Shown here: positions 10,115 to 20,389 of the stretch, in pieces
Position numbering within the stretch: position 1 is the stretch's first letter
Layout of the letters: the number at the start of each line of letters is the position of its first letter
DNA from: VRUE01 sp963816785
Lineage (GTDB): Bacteria; Actinomycetota; Thermoleophilia; Solirubrobacterales; 70-9
DNA length: 64,000 nt
Reading direction: 5' to 3'
Assembly (NCBI GenBank): GCA_963816785.1
Contig: CAWFLL010000004.1
Span: forward strand, 372,001 to 436,000
Program-made: the position numbers and the translations under genes
Notes under the pieces: generated by a model
The model's input: the letters and a program-made list of their open reading frames with translations, nothing else
The model's database searches: none
What the model was told of the DNA's origin: nothing

Positions 10115-11625
10115 GGACGATCGAGGCGGACATCGCGATCGTCGGCTCGGGCGTCTGCGGGCTGCTCGCCGCCTGGCAGCCGCTGCAGGCCGGCAGGCGG
10201 GTGGCGGTGCTCGAGCGGGGAGCGTTGAAGACCCACGCCGAACAGCTCGCCGACGGTGATGTCGCCGCGGACGTTCCCGGCGCCCGGGGCAACGTCGAGA
10301 GCGCGCCAGGGACCCGCCCCTATCCCTGGAGCTACGTCTACGGGGTCGGCGGCTCGACCCTGCACTGGTCGGGCTCGGCCCCGCGCTTCACCGCCGCCGA
10401 CTTCAGGATGCGCTCCAGCTTCGGCGTGATGGTCGACTGGCCGCTGTCGCTCGACGAGCTGCTGCCGTTCTACCGCCGCGCTGAGCAGGCACTCGGCGTC
10501 TCGGGCGCGCCGCCCGGCGGCTCCACCGACGGGCGCCCCTCGCCGCTGCCCGGAGCGCGGACTCTTCCCCCATTTCGACTCAGCCCGATGGACCAGGCCG
10601 TCGCACCGCACCTCGATCCGTTCGTTCCACTGCCGCAGGCGCGGCCCTCGCAGGCGCTCCAGGGACGCCCCGCCTGCTGTGGCTCGGCGACCTGCGAACT
10701 CTGCCCGGTCGACGCCCGCTTCTCGCCGCTCAACGGGCTCAGGGCCGTGCTCGACCACGATCGGCTCGATCTCCACGCCGAAACCGTCGCGGCGCGCCTT
10801 CGAACCACCCCGGGAGGACGGCTCGTCGCGGGGATCGAGGCGATCGATCCCGAGGGCGAGGAGATGCTGGTCAGAGCGGAGCGCTACGTGCTCGCCGCGA
10901 ATGGCTTTGAAAATCCGGCGATCCTGCTTCGGTCCGAGCTCGATCGGCCGGCGCTCGGGCGCCACCTCTTCGACCACGCCCACACGACCCTGACCGTCTC
11001 GCTGCGGCGCGAGATCGGGCCCGGCCACGGCGACTCGCTCTCCACCGGCCTCTCCGAGGCCTTCCGCGAAGGCTCCTTCCGCTCCCGCCGCTCGGGAGCG
11101 ATCCTGATCCCCTTCAACCCCGGCTCCTCGCTCGCCGACCTGCTCACGCCCGGGGTCGTCGCCGGAGAGGATGGCGAGAAGCTGCGCCCGACGGCTCTCG
11201 GGGCCTGGAACCGGCGCCTGCCCCTCGACATGCTGACCGAGGACGTGCCCCAGGCCGGGCGACGGGTGACCCTGGCGCCGAGCCGCGACTCCTTCGGGCT
11301 GCCCCTGATCCGCGTCGCCTACCCCCCGCCGACCCGCTATGAGCGGACGGGAATCGAGCGGGCTGTCGAGGGGGTGCGTCGCCGCCTCGCACCGCTCGGG
11401 GTACGCGAAGTCGCGACCGAACCGGGCCCGCGCGGCGGCCATATCCTCGGCACCTGCCGGATGGGAGAGGGAGACGAGGGCGTTGTCGACGCCGAGATGC
11501 GCCACCTCGATCTCGAGAACCTCTTCGTCGCCGGCGGCTCCGCCTTCCCCACCTACAGCCCCGTCCACCCCACGCTGACGATCGCGGCGCTCGCCCTGCG
11601 GCTGGGGGACACGCTCGCAGCGTGA
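10111..11625 (+). CDS. GMC-family FAD-dependent oxidoreductase (sugar/alcohol dehydrogenase)
   Basis: Flavoprotein of 504 residues oxidising an alcohol or sugar, probably the catalytic subunit partnered with the preceding Tat protein. The N-terminal dinucleotide motif is IAIVGSGVCGLLAAW with VLERG ending the second strand. HWSGSAPRF and DWPLSLDELLPFYRRAEQAL are typical of the gluconate/pyranose dehydrogenase branch, and CCGSATCELCPVDARFS is its cysteine cluster. The C-terminal GMC signature is HILGTCRMG plus PVHPTLTIAALALRLGD. Frame intact. ATG start overlaps the upstream stop. Within a glycan cluster it may oxidise a surface sugar; substrate not inferable. Confidence 0.85.
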   Translation: MRTIEADIAIVGSGVCGLLAAWQPLQAGRRVAVLERGALKTHAEQLADGDVAADVPGARGNVESAPGTRPYPWSYVYGVGGSTLHWSGSAPRFTAADFRMRSSFGVMVDWPLSLDELLPFYRRAEQALGVSGAPPGGSTDGRPSPLPGARTLPPFRLSPMDQAVAPHLDPFVPLPQARPSQALQGRPACCGSATCELCPVDARFSPLNGLRAVLDHDRLDLHAETVAARLRTTPGGRLVAGIEAIDPEGEEMLVRAERYVLAANGFENPAILLRSELDRPALGRHLFDHAHTTLTVSLRREIGPGHGDSLSTGLSEAFREGSFRSRRSGAILIPFNPGSSLADLLTPGVVAGEDGEKLRPTALGAWNRRLPLDMLTEDVPQAGRRVTLAPSRDSFGLPLIRVAYPPPTRYERTGIERAVEGVRRRLAPLGVREVATEPGPRGGHILGTCRMGEGDEGVVDAEMRHLDLENLFVAGGSAFPTYSPVHPTLTIAALALRLGDTLAA

Positions 11626-11628
11626 CGA

Positions 11629-13069
11629 TCAGGCCCGGCCCTGGCGCACGGCCCGCAGCTCGCGCAGCTCATCGATGCTGATCGCCCGGCTGGCGAGTGC
11701 CAGCAGCGGGTAGCTGACGGCCGCGCCCAGCAGCAGGACGACCGCCGACGCATCGAGCGCCCTCAACCCCAGCAGCAGGATGGTCATCGCGGCGGTGGCG
11801 AGGGTCGCGCGCCAGACTCGGTCCAGCCGAGGTCGAAACTGCAACTCGCCGAGCACCGCCCGCCAGGTGAGACCGACCACCACCAGCTCGGTCGCGAGGG
11901 TGATCCAGGCGGCCGCGACGAATCCGTAGCGCGGCAGCAGGAGCAGGTTGAGGCCGACGTTGAAGAAGAGCCCCAGCAGGGCGTAGCGGAGGAAGCGCCG
12001 CTGCAGGCCGAGGACGACGACCAGATTCCCGGACAGGTAGCCGAAGCAGATCAGGACGAAGGCCCCCATCAGGACAGGCAGAGCCGGGGGCGGCGTCGAG
12101 AAAGGCGTCGCCGAAGATCAGCTGGATCATCGGTTCGGCGGCGGCCAGCCCCAGCCCGAGGGCGGGAAGCGAGACCAGCGCCATGTAGCCGGCGGTCGTC
12201 TGCAGCAGCTCCCGCACCCGGGCCGGGTCCGCAGGGTGGGCGGCCGAGATCAGCGGCAGCAGCGTGAGGCTGATCGTCAGCGGCAGGAAGTGCGCCTGCT
12301 CGAGGATCCGATAGACCGCGGCGTACAGGCCCGCCTCGCGCGCCCCGTTCATCTCCAGCACGAGGATCTGGTCGATGCGGGCGTAGGCGAGGACCAGGAC
12401 GCCGGCCGTCGCCAGGGGGAGGCCGACCCGCGCCAGCGGCCGCCAGAGATGGCGGGAGCCGATCAGGGCGATCCCACCGGCCCGCAGCCCGACGACGACC
12501 TGCAGCGCGGTGGTTGCCGTGGTCGCGAAGAAAAATGCGATCGCGAGTGGAACCAGTCCCCCGCCGGCAGCGGCGACCGTGATCGCAGCGGCGCCCCAGG
12601 CCACCGAGGCGAAGGTCATCACGGCGACGTTGACGTCATTGCGAAGCCTCAGCTGGAGCAGGGTGCGAACCGCGTCGGGACCGCTGGTCAGGATCGTGAG
12701 CGAGGCGATCACCCCCGCCAGCGCCATGTCTCCGTTGTCGGCGATAAGCAGGACGGCGGCGATCGAGACCAGCGTCGCCGGCAGCGAGACGACGGACCTG
12801 AGGGCGACGGTCGCCCCGATCCACTCGGCCTCGCGCTCGGGCTCGGCGGCCGCCCTCTGCACGCCCACCTGCTCGATCCCGAGGTTGGCGAGATAGGCGG
12901 ACATCTGGATGACCACCAGCAGGCTCGACCATTCGCCGAAGCCGGCGTCGCCGAGCGCGCGGGCGATGACCGCGGTGACGACGATCCCGAGGACCAGATT
13001 GAACGCGCGCCCGAAAAGCTGCCGCACGACGTCTCGGGTGGCGCGGGAACGAGTGCTCTCGGCCGCCAT
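11629..13069 (-). CDS. Wzx-like polysaccharide flippase (MATE/MOP superfamily)
   Basis: Polytopic membrane protein (about 480 residues, roughly 12-14 helices) that would flip lipid-linked repeat units across the membrane. The N-terminus reads TRDVVRQLFGRAFNLVLGIV and VIARALGDAGFGEW, the standard start of the polysaccharide flippase family. Later segments (ARVGLPLATAGVLVLAYARI, GLYAAVYRILEQAHFLPL) match the second half. One frame change near 12080; the last helices continue to 11629. ATG at 13069 chosen because family homology begins there. It faces the GT2 gene across a 44-base divergent gap. Confidence 0.85.
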
Positions 13070-13113
13070 CGGCGGCGACTGTACAGGCGGCGGCCGCTGC
13101 GATACTGCGCGCC

Positions 13114-14200
13114 TTGCCTGCGACCCTGACCGCATGCGTGATCGCCCGCGACGAGCAGGAGCAGCTTCCCGGGTGCCTCGAGAGCCTGTCGTTCTGCGAT
13201 GAGGTGGTGGTCGTCGACGGTGGCTCCAGCGACGGGACGATCGAGATCGCACGCGGCGCCGGCGCGGTCGTGATCGAAAACCCGTGGCCGGGATTCGGGG
13301 CGCAGCGGAACATCGCGCTCGACCGCGCCGGTGGCGATTGGGTGCTCGAGATCGACGCCGACGAGCGGGTCAGTGCTCCGCTTGCGGCCGAGATCCGCGC
13401 CTTCCTGGCCGACCCGCCTGAAGATGTGCGGATGGCGGCGATCCCGAGGCGCGAAGTCTTCCTCGGCCGTCCGCTCGGGCCGTCGATCAGATATCCGCGC
13501 TACCAGCATCGCCTCTTCCGTCGCGGCGCCTTCCGCCACGACGAGTCGCGCAGCGTCCACGAGGGGCTCTGGCCCGACGGCCCGACCGCGCCCCTGGAGG
13601 GCGAGCTCGATACACCTGCTGGCCTCCTCGTGGGGGGAGGCGCTCCGCGACGCTCGGGCCTACGCCAGGCTGGAAGCCGAGCAGCGCGCACCCGTCGACC
13701 CGGTCGAAGCCGGCTTCGGGATCGTCGTCCGCCCCACCCTCAAGCTCGCCTACCGGGTCCTCGTCTACGGCGCCTGGCGCGACGGTTGGCGCGGGATGGC
13801 GAAGGTCTCGGTCGAGTGCTGGGCCGACTCCCTGGCGACCGTCCACCGGCTGCGCAGCGGCGGTGGGTCTGAGCGCGGCTTCGGCCAGCGCCCGCCGCAC
13901 CTCGGGCCGGTGCGGCTGGTCGGAGTCGCGGCAGGCAGGAGAGGGTCCGCCGCGCTCGAATCGTGGCTCGGAGAGGCCGCTGAGGCCGGCGCCGACGTGG
14001 CGCTCATCGCGACGGGCGCCGGCGGCGAGGCCGTGCGCAGAAGGGAGCTGGCTTCGAGCACTCCAGCGGCGCTTGCCCGCGCCCTCGATGCGGAGGAGCA
14101 GCTTCGGCCGATCGACGCCATCGTCCCCGCCGGGCGCCGCGAGCGGGTCCTCCTGCGGCTGGTGCCGCGGCTCACTGCGCGGCGCCGTCCCGCCGATTGA
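13114..14200 (+). CDS. Family 2 glycosyltransferase
   Basis: Inverting GT-A glycosyltransferase. The N-terminus LTACVIARDEQEQLPGCLES, then VVVVDGGSSDGTIEIA, and the metal-binding LEIDADERVS give the WaaE/KdtX-like pattern (beta-1,4-glucosyltransferase branch), with RRGAFRHDESRSVHEG downstream. Frame change near 13612. The C-terminal part (ALRDARAYARLEAEQRA, LKLAYRVLVYGAWRDGWRGM) continues in a new frame and is followed by an extra domain of about 100 residues (RLVGVAAGRRGSAALESWLG) that I do not recognise. TTG start at 13114. Confidence 0.85.
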
Positions 14201-14320
14201 GCCGCGGATTTCGCCGGCCGAGGCGTGCGCCGCTGCACGGGGCGGTTCACTGCAAGCGGGCCCGCGACCGCGGTGACTATCCTTTGAGCCGTCGTTCCCC
14301 GTGCAAATCGGGTGTTGGCT

Positions 14321-14344
14321 GCACGTTCTCAAGTCGAAACGTGC
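14321..14344. promoter_or_regulatory. Inverted repeat in leader of the Wzz/BY-kinase gene
   Basis: GCACGTT (14321-14327) and AACGTGC (14338-14344) form a 7-bp stem with a 10-base loop, 24 bases before the GTG of the kinase gene. It lies in a 167-base gap that otherwise shows no gene. It may be an operator or leader hairpin; no terminator-like T run follows. Confidence 0.3.
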
Positions 14345-14367
14345 TGCGTCGATAGTTCCTCCGACCC

Positions 14368-15906
14368 GTGAAACGAACCGGAAACCTCCGCCTGATTTGG
14401 TCCAGCAAGCAGTGGCTGCTGCTGTTCGCGGCGGTCGCCGCGGTGGTCGTCTACATCGCCTCTTCCCAGCGCGAAGACAAGTACGAAGGGCGCGCCCTCG
14501 GGCAGATCGTCTCGACCAGCCAGGCCGCCGGCGAAATCCTCAGCGAGGAACAGCTTCTCAGCGTCTCCAACATCTACAACGAGCTGGCCGACACCGACGC
14601 GGTCCGCGAAATCGCCCACGAAGACCCGAAAGTCAAAGGCAAGGCCGAGGAATTCGACGACAGCGTCGGGGTCGAGCCCGAAGAACGGATCGGGCTGCTC
14701 GGGTTCACCGCAGTCACTCCCAGCCCGACCGAGGCGGCCGACTTCGCCAATGCGTACGCCACCGCCTTCGCCACCTACCTCGAACAGCTGCAGGTCGAAC
14801 AGCGCACCGCGACGCTGCGACCGATCCAGGCCCGGATCGACGAGATCAACGAAGAACTGCCAAGCGTCGCCGGAACCTCTGAAGCCGCCGGGCTTCAGGT
14901 CGAGCTACAGGCACTCCAGGACCGCTCCGCGACCGAGACCGCGACACCCGGCGACTCGATGCGGGTGGTCGAGCGCGCCGTCCCGCCGAGCGACCCCGCC
15001 TCGCCGAAGCCGAAACGCGACGCCCTGATCGCCCTCATCGTCGCCCTGGTTCTCGGCGCCTGCGCGATCTACCTGCGCGACCTCTTCTTCGACCGCTATG
15101 GCTCCGCCGAGGAGGCGTCCCGCGACCTCGGGCTGCCGCTGCTCGGCGAGATCCCGAAGGGGCGAGGCAATCCGGCGCTGGAGTCCTTCCGCAGCCTCCG
15201 CACGGCGATGATGCTGGCGCTCGAGCAATCGGTCCGGGCGAAGGACAACGGCGCCCGCGACGACCGACCCCAGGGCGCCTCGATGCTGATCACGGGAGCC
15301 GAGTCCGGCTGCGGGAAGAGCTACATCGCCGCCAACATCTCCCGCACCCTGGCCGGCGAAGGCCGCCAGGTCGTCATCGTCGACGCCGACCTGCGCCGAC
15401 CCACCCAGCACGAGATCTTCGGCGTGCCGCTCTCCCCCGGCCTCAGCGACATCCTCGTCCGCGAGCAGTCGCCCCACGTCTCCGAGCTGACCGTCAGCGT
15501 CAGCCTTCCCCCGGGCAGCGCCGGAGCGCTGGGCGAGCTCCGCGTCCTGCCGGCGGGCGAACACACCGGCGACTCGGTCGAGTGGCTCTCCTCGAGCAGG
15601 ATGGAGGCTCTGGTCGAGGAGCTGCAGCGGGCCAACGAGGCGGTCGTCTTCGACAGCCCCCCGACGCTCGTCGTCGTCGATCCCGTGGTCCTCGCCCGCT
15701 ACGCGGACGGCGTCCTCTTCGTCGTCGACTCGCGCCGCACGCGGCGCCGGGACGCGCGGCGCTCGGTCGAGGCGCTGCGCGCGATCGGCGCCCCGATCCT
15801 CGGCTTCGCCTTCAACCGCTCTGAGTCGCGGCAATCACGCTACGACGCATACCGGCCGCGTGAGCTGCGGCGCCAGCCGTGGCAGCCAAAGGAGACCAAG
15901 GTCTGA
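14368..15906 (+). CDS. Wzz chain-length determinant fused to BY-kinase (CpsD/Wzc-like)
   Basis: Regulates polymer length and export. The membrane-spanning Wzz domain has helices at about residues 15-31 and 217-235. The cytoplasmic BY-kinase domain follows with Walker A GAESGCGKSYIA (about 310), Walker A' VVIVDADLRRP, and Walker B AVVFDSPPTLVV. The C-terminus has only two tyrosines (YDAYRPRE) rather than the usual Tyr-rich cluster, so autophosphorylation control may be reduced. 512 residues, a little short for Wzc-type fusions because the periplasmic part is small. GTG start without a clear ribosome site. Overlaps or abuts the polymerase gene. Confidence 0.9.
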   Translation: MKRTGNLRLIWSSKQWLLLFAAVAAVVVYIASSQREDKYEGRALGQIVSTSQAAGEILSEEQLLSVSNIYNELADTDAVREIAHEDPKVKGKAEEFDDSVGVEPEERIGLLGFTAVTPSPTEAADFANAYATAFATYLEQLQVEQRTATLRPIQARIDEINEELPSVAGTSEAAGLQVELQALQDRSATETATPGDSMRVVERAVPPSDPASPKPKRDALIALIVALVLGACAIYLRDLFFDRYGSAEEASRDLGLPLLGEIPKGRGNPALESFRSLRTAMMLALEQSVRAKDNGARDDRPQGASMLITGAESGCGKSYIAANISRTLAGEGRQVVIVDADLRRPTQHEIFGVPLSPGLSDILVREQSPHVSELTVSVSLPPGSAGALGELRVLPAGEHTGDSVEWLSSSRMEALVEELQRANEAVVFDSPPTLVVVDPVVLARYADGVLFVVDSRRTRRRDARRSVEALRAIGAPILGFAFNRSESRQSRYDAYRPRELRRQPWQPKETKV

Positions 15907-17357
15907 GTCGGCCCTCGCTCGCTCTGCCGGCGCTCGGCACCGCGGCGGCGGTGGCCGTGGGCGGGGCGGCCGCGGGTCTCCTCCTCGCTGTGGCGATCCA
16001 GGCCACCGGCCCGCTCGGGGCGGTGGCGGTGGCGGTGGCGATGCTGGGCGTGGTCCTCCTCCGCTTCCCCGAAGTCGCGCTGGGGATATTGCTGATCGGC
16101 GCCGGCCTGATCGAGGTCGAAAGCCCCGGGATCATCCCCCCGGTCAACGCCTTCTACGAAGTGGTCGGGGCGAGCCTCACCCTCCAGGACCTCCTCCTCC
16201 TCGCCGGCATCGGCGGGGTCCTGCTCCGGTTCGTCACCGAGAGCGAGCGGCCGCGGCTGCCTGAACCGCTCACCGCTCCGCTGGCGCTGTTCGGGCTCGC
16301 CGTCGCCGGCGGCGTCATAACCGGCTACTACGCGACCCCCGCTGTCTCGGTCGGCGAGCTCTTCCACCGCGGGCTGACCGCGTTGTACGTGGTCGGGGTC
16401 CCGCTGCTGGCGGTGAACGTCCTCCGCGACACCCGCTCGCTCCGGGTGTTCGCCTGGCTCGCCGCGGCGCTCGCCGCCTTCAAGGGCCTCTCCGGTGTCT
16501 ACACGGCGATCGGCGGCTCCGGCGTCGCGGTCGAAGAAGAGACGATCAGCTACCTCAACCCGGTCCCGAACCTGCTCATGCTGCTGCTCGTCCTCGGCGT
16601 CACCGCCGCGGTCGTGCGACGGGTCAAGCTGCCGGGCTGGATGTATGCGGCGGCACCCCTCGCCCTGCTCGCGCTGATCCTCTCCTACCGCCGCTCATTC
16701 TGGATCGCCGCCGCCCTCACCATCGTCCTCGTCGTGATCATCGCCAGCCAGCGGCGGGGGCGGACGATGGCGATCCTCGCCGCCGCGATGGTGGCGGTCG
16801 CGCTCGCGGCGGTCGTCGTGGTCGGCTCCTCGGACCCCTCCGGGGAGAGCCCGCTGGTGGCGCGGGCGAAGACGATCAGCCCCGGCGGCATCGGCTCGAA
16901 TCGAGGCGATCGCTACCGGATGGACGAGCGGCGGAGCGTGATCGTCGACGTGCGGGAACACCCCCTGACCGGGATCGGCCTCGGCGTGCCCTGGAAAGTC
17001 CACTACCCGCTGGCCGAGGACCACGACCGCCGCTACGCCCACGTGGCGACGCTCTGGTACTGGCTCAGCATGGGGGTGCTCGGGGTCTGCGCCTATCTGG
17101 CGGTATTCGCAGTCGCGCTCTGGACGGCCTTCGGCGTCTGGCGCCGACACCACGACGCCCAGGTGCGGATCGCGGCGCTGGCCTGCTTCGGAGGCCTGGC
17201 CGGCATGCTCGTGGTCGAGCTGACCGCGACCTTCACCGGGGTCGAGCCTCGTTCCTCGCTGATCATCGGCGGGCTGCTCGGCTGGCTCGCCGCCGCCTGG
17301 GCCGACATCGAGGAGCCCGAGCCGGAGCCGGCGGCCCACCCGCCGCTGCGCGCCTGA
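15879..17357 (+). CDS. O-antigen ligase/Wzy-like polysaccharide polymerase
   Basis: Polytopic membrane protein (about 10-12 helices) that polymerises or ligates glycan repeat units outside the membrane. The family signature is REHPLTGIGLGVPW followed, after a large external loop, by HVATLWYWLSMGVLGVCAYL. 492 residues from the GTG at 15879, which has no ribosome site and overlaps the kinase by 28 bases. An AAAGGAG at 15888-15894 sits eight bases before an in-frame CTG at 15903 that overlaps the kinase TGA (CTGA), so a CTG start is possible. Frame intact. Confidence 0.85.
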   Translation: MAAKGDQGLSRPSLALPALGTAAAVAVGGAAAGLLLAVAIQATGPLGAVAVAVAMLGVVLLRFPEVALGILLIGAGLIEVESPGIIPPVNAFYEVVGASLTLQDLLLLAGIGGVLLRFVTESERPRLPEPLTAPLALFGLAVAGGVITGYYATPAVSVGELFHRGLTALYVVGVPLLAVNVLRDTRSLRVFAWLAAALAAFKGLSGVYTAIGGSGVAVEEETISYLNPVPNLLMLLLVLGVTAAVVRRVKLPGWMYAAAPLALLALILSYRRSFWIAAALTIVLVVIIASQRRGRTMAILAAAMVAVALAAVVVVGSSDPSGESPLVARAKTISPGGIGSNRGDRYRMDERRSVIVDVREHPLTGIGLGVPWKVHYPLAEDHDRRYAHVATLWYWLSMGVLGVCAYLAVFAVALWTAFGVWRRHHDAQVRIAALACFGGLAGMLVVELTATFTGVEPRSSLIIGGLLGWLAAAWADIEEPEPEPAAHPPLRA

Positions 17358-17361
17358 GCCG

Positions 17362-18466
17362 ATGCGGATCGCGATCGACGCGAACGTGCTCGGCGGCAGC
17401 TGGGGCGGGATCCCCAAGTACCTCGACCGGATCGCGACCGAGCTGATCGCCGGCGGTGACCGGGTCGACCTGCTCGCCAACACGCGGCGCCTCCCCCACA
17501 CCATCGACGGGGGCCACGAGGTCGGGGTGCGGGTCAAGGGAACGCCGCTCTGGCGCGAGGCGTTCCTCCCCGCCTGGCTTGCCCGCGCCAGGCCGGACGT
17601 GCTCTGGGCCCCGGAGAGCGTGCTCCCCCGGCTCAGCCCGGTCCCGACGGTGGTGACGATCCATGACCTCGCCTCTCTCCGCATCGACTCGGTGAAGCCG
17701 AGCGAGCACGAGCGGCGGTTCCGCAACGCGGTCGCCCGCTCGGCGCGGCGGGCAACGCGGGTGATCGCGGTCTCGAGCACGACGGCGGCCGACGTCGAGG
17801 CGCACTACGGCGTCGGGGCTGACTCGGTGCGGGTCGTCCCCAACGGCGTCGACGACGCCTTTGCCCCCGACGGCCGCGAGGCATCGATCGAGGCGGTGCG
17901 AGCCCGCTGGGGGGTCGAGGGCGCCTTCGTCCTCCACGTCGGCTCGCTCGAGCCGCGCAAGGGCCTCGAGGTGCTGATCGAGGCGGCGGCGCTCGCCGCG
18001 GGACCGGGGCGCCGGATGGAGCCTGGTGCTGGCCGGCTCGCAGGGATTCGAAGGCGAGCGGATCGAGGCGGCGGCGCGAGCCAGCGGCGCCTGCGCCCTG
18101 CTCGGAGCGGTCAGCGACGAGGAGCTGCTCGACCTGATGCGGGCCGCCGGCGCCTACGCCTCGCCGGCCCTCTACGAGGGCTTCGGGATCGCGCCGCTGG
18201 AGGCGATGGCGAGCGGCACCCCGGCGGTGATCGCCGCCGACTCGGGCGGCCTCGAGGAGGTCAGCGGACCGGCCGCGATCGTCGTCGGCGAGCGAACCGC
18301 GGCGGCCTGGCTCGAGGCCCTCGAGCGGGCGCTGCAGCGGCCCCCGGAGCTGATCGAGCGCGGCCTCGGGCACGCCGCCCGGTTCCGCTGGCCCGAGGTG
18401 GCGGCCGAGACCCGCGCGGTCCTCGCCGAAGCGGCCGAGCGCTGCGGCAGGCGGCTGATCCCCTAG
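17362..18466 (+). CDS. Family 4 glycosyltransferase
   Basis: GT4 enzyme of the mannosyltransferase/RfaB type: N-terminus IAIDANVLGGSWGGIPKYLD, then WAPESVLPRLSPVPTVVTIH, VIAVSSTTAADVEAHYGV, VVPNGVDDAF, VLHVGSLEPRKGLEVLIEA. After a frame change near 18022 it continues with LAGSQGFEGERIEAAA and the donor site SPALYEGFGIAPLEAMASGT. It begins four bases after the polymerase stop, so it is co-transcribed. Its stop shares CTAG (18463-18466) with the stop of the convergent gene. Confidence 0.87.
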
Positions 18467-19644
18467 GCGGGTCGCGGCTCGGGCAGCGCCGCCTCGATCT
18501 CCTCGATCCGGGCCTCCCAGGAGTGCGACGCGGCCGCGCGCGAGCGCTCGGCGCGTCGCTCGGGGCCGTCCGCCGCCAGCTCTCGCTCGAGCCGCCTCGA
18601 CCAGCTCCGGCGGCGTCGGCGACGACGTCGATCCCCTCGACCCCCTCCAGCGCCGGCAGCGGCGTGCTCGAGCACCGGCAGGCCCGGCGGCCAGGTACTC
18701 GTAGACCTTCATCGGGAAGACGCTGCGGGTGAGGTCGTTGATCGCGTAGGGGATCAGGCCGGCGTCGGCGCCGCGCAGGACCGCCGGGCAGGTCCGCGGC
18801 GTCGCGCGGCCCGACCAGGTGGACGTTGGCGGCGCTCGCCAGCGCCGAGAGGTCGCCGCCGGGATCCCCGGCCCCGCTCGGCCCGACGAGGACGATGCTC
18901 CAGTCCGGCCGCAGCGCCGCCGACCTCCGCCAGCAGGCCGAGGTCGAGCTTGGTCGCGACGACCGCGCCCTGGAAGACGAGCCGCGGGCGCGGCAGCGCC
19001 TCGAGCGCCGGGTCGACCGGCCCCGGCTCGAGCGCCGTCGCGAACAGCCCGGTGTCGGCGACGTTGGGCGCGTAGAGGACGTTGTCGGAGAGCGTGCCGC
19101 ATCCGCTCGGCGAGCGCCGGGGCGCTGGCCAGCACCAGGTCGGCGCGGCGGGCGAAGCGCTCCTCGGCGGCCCGGAAGCTCTCGGCGTCGACCCCCTTCT
19201 GGGCGGCGAGGTCGTCGACGCAGTGGTAGACGATCAGCTCCGGGTCGAGCGTCTCGATCAGCGCCTCGGCCTGCGGCGCGTAGGCCCAGAGGATCGGGCG
19301 CCGCATCCCGAGGCCGCGCGCCGCCCGGCCGACCTGGCGGCGCAGCAGCGCGCCGGTTCAGCGACCGCACCGCGGCGCTGCCGTGGAAGGGCAGGACCAG
19401 CGGCGAGAGGACGTGCAGGCCGTCCGCGCGGCACGGGGGCCCCGCAGGCCGGCGATCGCAGGCGCCGCCAGATGCGGCCCAGGTCGCGCGAGGCGAGCTG
19501 CGGGCGGCGCAGGCCGAGCGACTCGACGAAGAGGACGCGGTTGCGCGCCGCCAGGCGGCCCATCAGGTGGTGCTGGTTGATCGGCAGCTCGGTCGCCCAG
19601 TCGGCGGTGCCGACGCAGACGATCTCGCGGCCCTCGAGCCTCAC
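18463..19644 (-). CDS. Glycosyltransferase (TuaH-like), broken by frame changes
   Basis: GT-B glycosyltransferase. N-terminus EIVCVGTADWATELPINQHH and VLFVESLGLRRPQL is the pattern of TuaH/GT1-like enzymes in surface glycan clusters. The middle reads PILWAYAPQAEALIETLDPE and IVYHCVDDLAAQKGV; the C-terminal part has ADAGLIPYAINDLTRSVFPM and KVYEYLAAG, the substrate-site end of this group. At least four frame changes between 18600 and 19380. The GTG start at 19644 overlaps the stop of the upstream nucleotidyltransferase (GTGA), so the two form an operon. Convergent with the preceding GT4. Confidence 0.75.
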
Positions 19645-20363
19645 TCCGTGGCAGGAAGCGGTCCCGCATCCGCTCGAACTCGTCCATCGCCGTCTCGTAG
19701 TCGTCGTGGCGGCCGATGTCGAGCCAGTAGTCCTCGCTGCGGTCGGCCCGGACGACCTCGCCGGCCTCCAGCAGCCGCAGGACCAGGTCGGGGAAGTCGA
19801 GGCGCTCGTTCGGCTCGATCTGCTCCAGCGCCCGCGGCGCGAAGGCGTAGACGCCCATGCTGACCTCGTAGTCGTAGGTCGGCTTCTCGACGTAGCCGGT
19901 CAGCCGCGCGTCGTCCTCGGGTCGTCGAACTCGAGCACGCCGAGCGAGACCTGGACCTCGCGCCGGTGGGCGGCGATGCTGGCGGCGGCGCCGGAGGCGC
20001 GGTGCTGCGTCGAGGAACTCGCCGTAGGCGAGGTCGGTGAGGACGTCGCCGTTCATCACCAGGAAGTCCTCGTCGAGGCCGTCGAGCAGGCGCAGGGCGC
20101 CGACCGTGCCGAGCGGCTCCTCCTCGCGGAAGTAGTCGATCGGGATCCCGAAGCGCTCGCCGTCGCCGAAGAAGGCCTCGATCAGCTCGGCGAGGTGGCC
20201 GGTGACGATCGTCAGCCGCTCGAAGCCCTGAGCGCTCAGCTGGCGCACGATGATGTCGAGGATCGGCCGGTCGCCGACCGGCATCAGCGGCTTCGGCAGG
20301 ACCGTCGTGTAGGGCCGCAGGCGCATCCCGAGGCCGCCCGGCCAGTACCACTGCACGCTTCAC
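19641..20363 (-). CDS. Sugar-1-phosphate nucleotidyltransferase (RmlA/ManC-like)
   Basis: Makes an NDP-sugar donor from a sugar-1-phosphate and NTP. The signature reads GLGMRLRPYTTVLPKPLMPV after KRAVVLAG, with one extra G at about 20330 breaking the first motif. Further motifs are IDYFREEEPLGTVGAL, the metal-binding MNGDVLTD, and GYVEKPTYDYEVSMGVYAF. Short single-domain form (about 240 residues), as in enzymes that supply mannose-, glucose- or heptose-type donors; no left-handed helix domain. Frame changes near 20330, 19920-19990 and 19660. GTG start at 20363. Base specificity not inferable. Confidence 0.85.
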   Translation of the reverse strand: MKRAVVLAGRPRDAPAALHDGPAEAADAGRRPADPRHHRAPAERSGLRAADDRHRPPRRADRGLLRRRRALRDPDRLLPRGGAARHGRRPAPARRPRRGLPGDERRRPHRPRLRRVPRRSTAPPAPPPASPPTGARSRSRSACSSSTTRGRRAADRLRREADLRLRGQHGRLRLRAAGAGADRAERAPRLPRPGPAAAGGRRGRPGRPQRGLLARHRPPRRLRDGDGRVRADAGPLPATE

Positions 20364-20389
20364 GGGTCGCAGCCTACCCGCGGTGCGGG

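Noticed and set aside
10048..11568. 506-residue minus-strand open frame over the GMC gene
   Set aside because: Low-complexity shadow of a high-GC gene; the plus strand has the full GMC signature.
17633..19306. 557-residue minus-strand open frame spanning two genes
   Set aside because: Only the part above about 18463 has glycosyltransferase motifs. The remainder is antisense to the plus-strand GT4.
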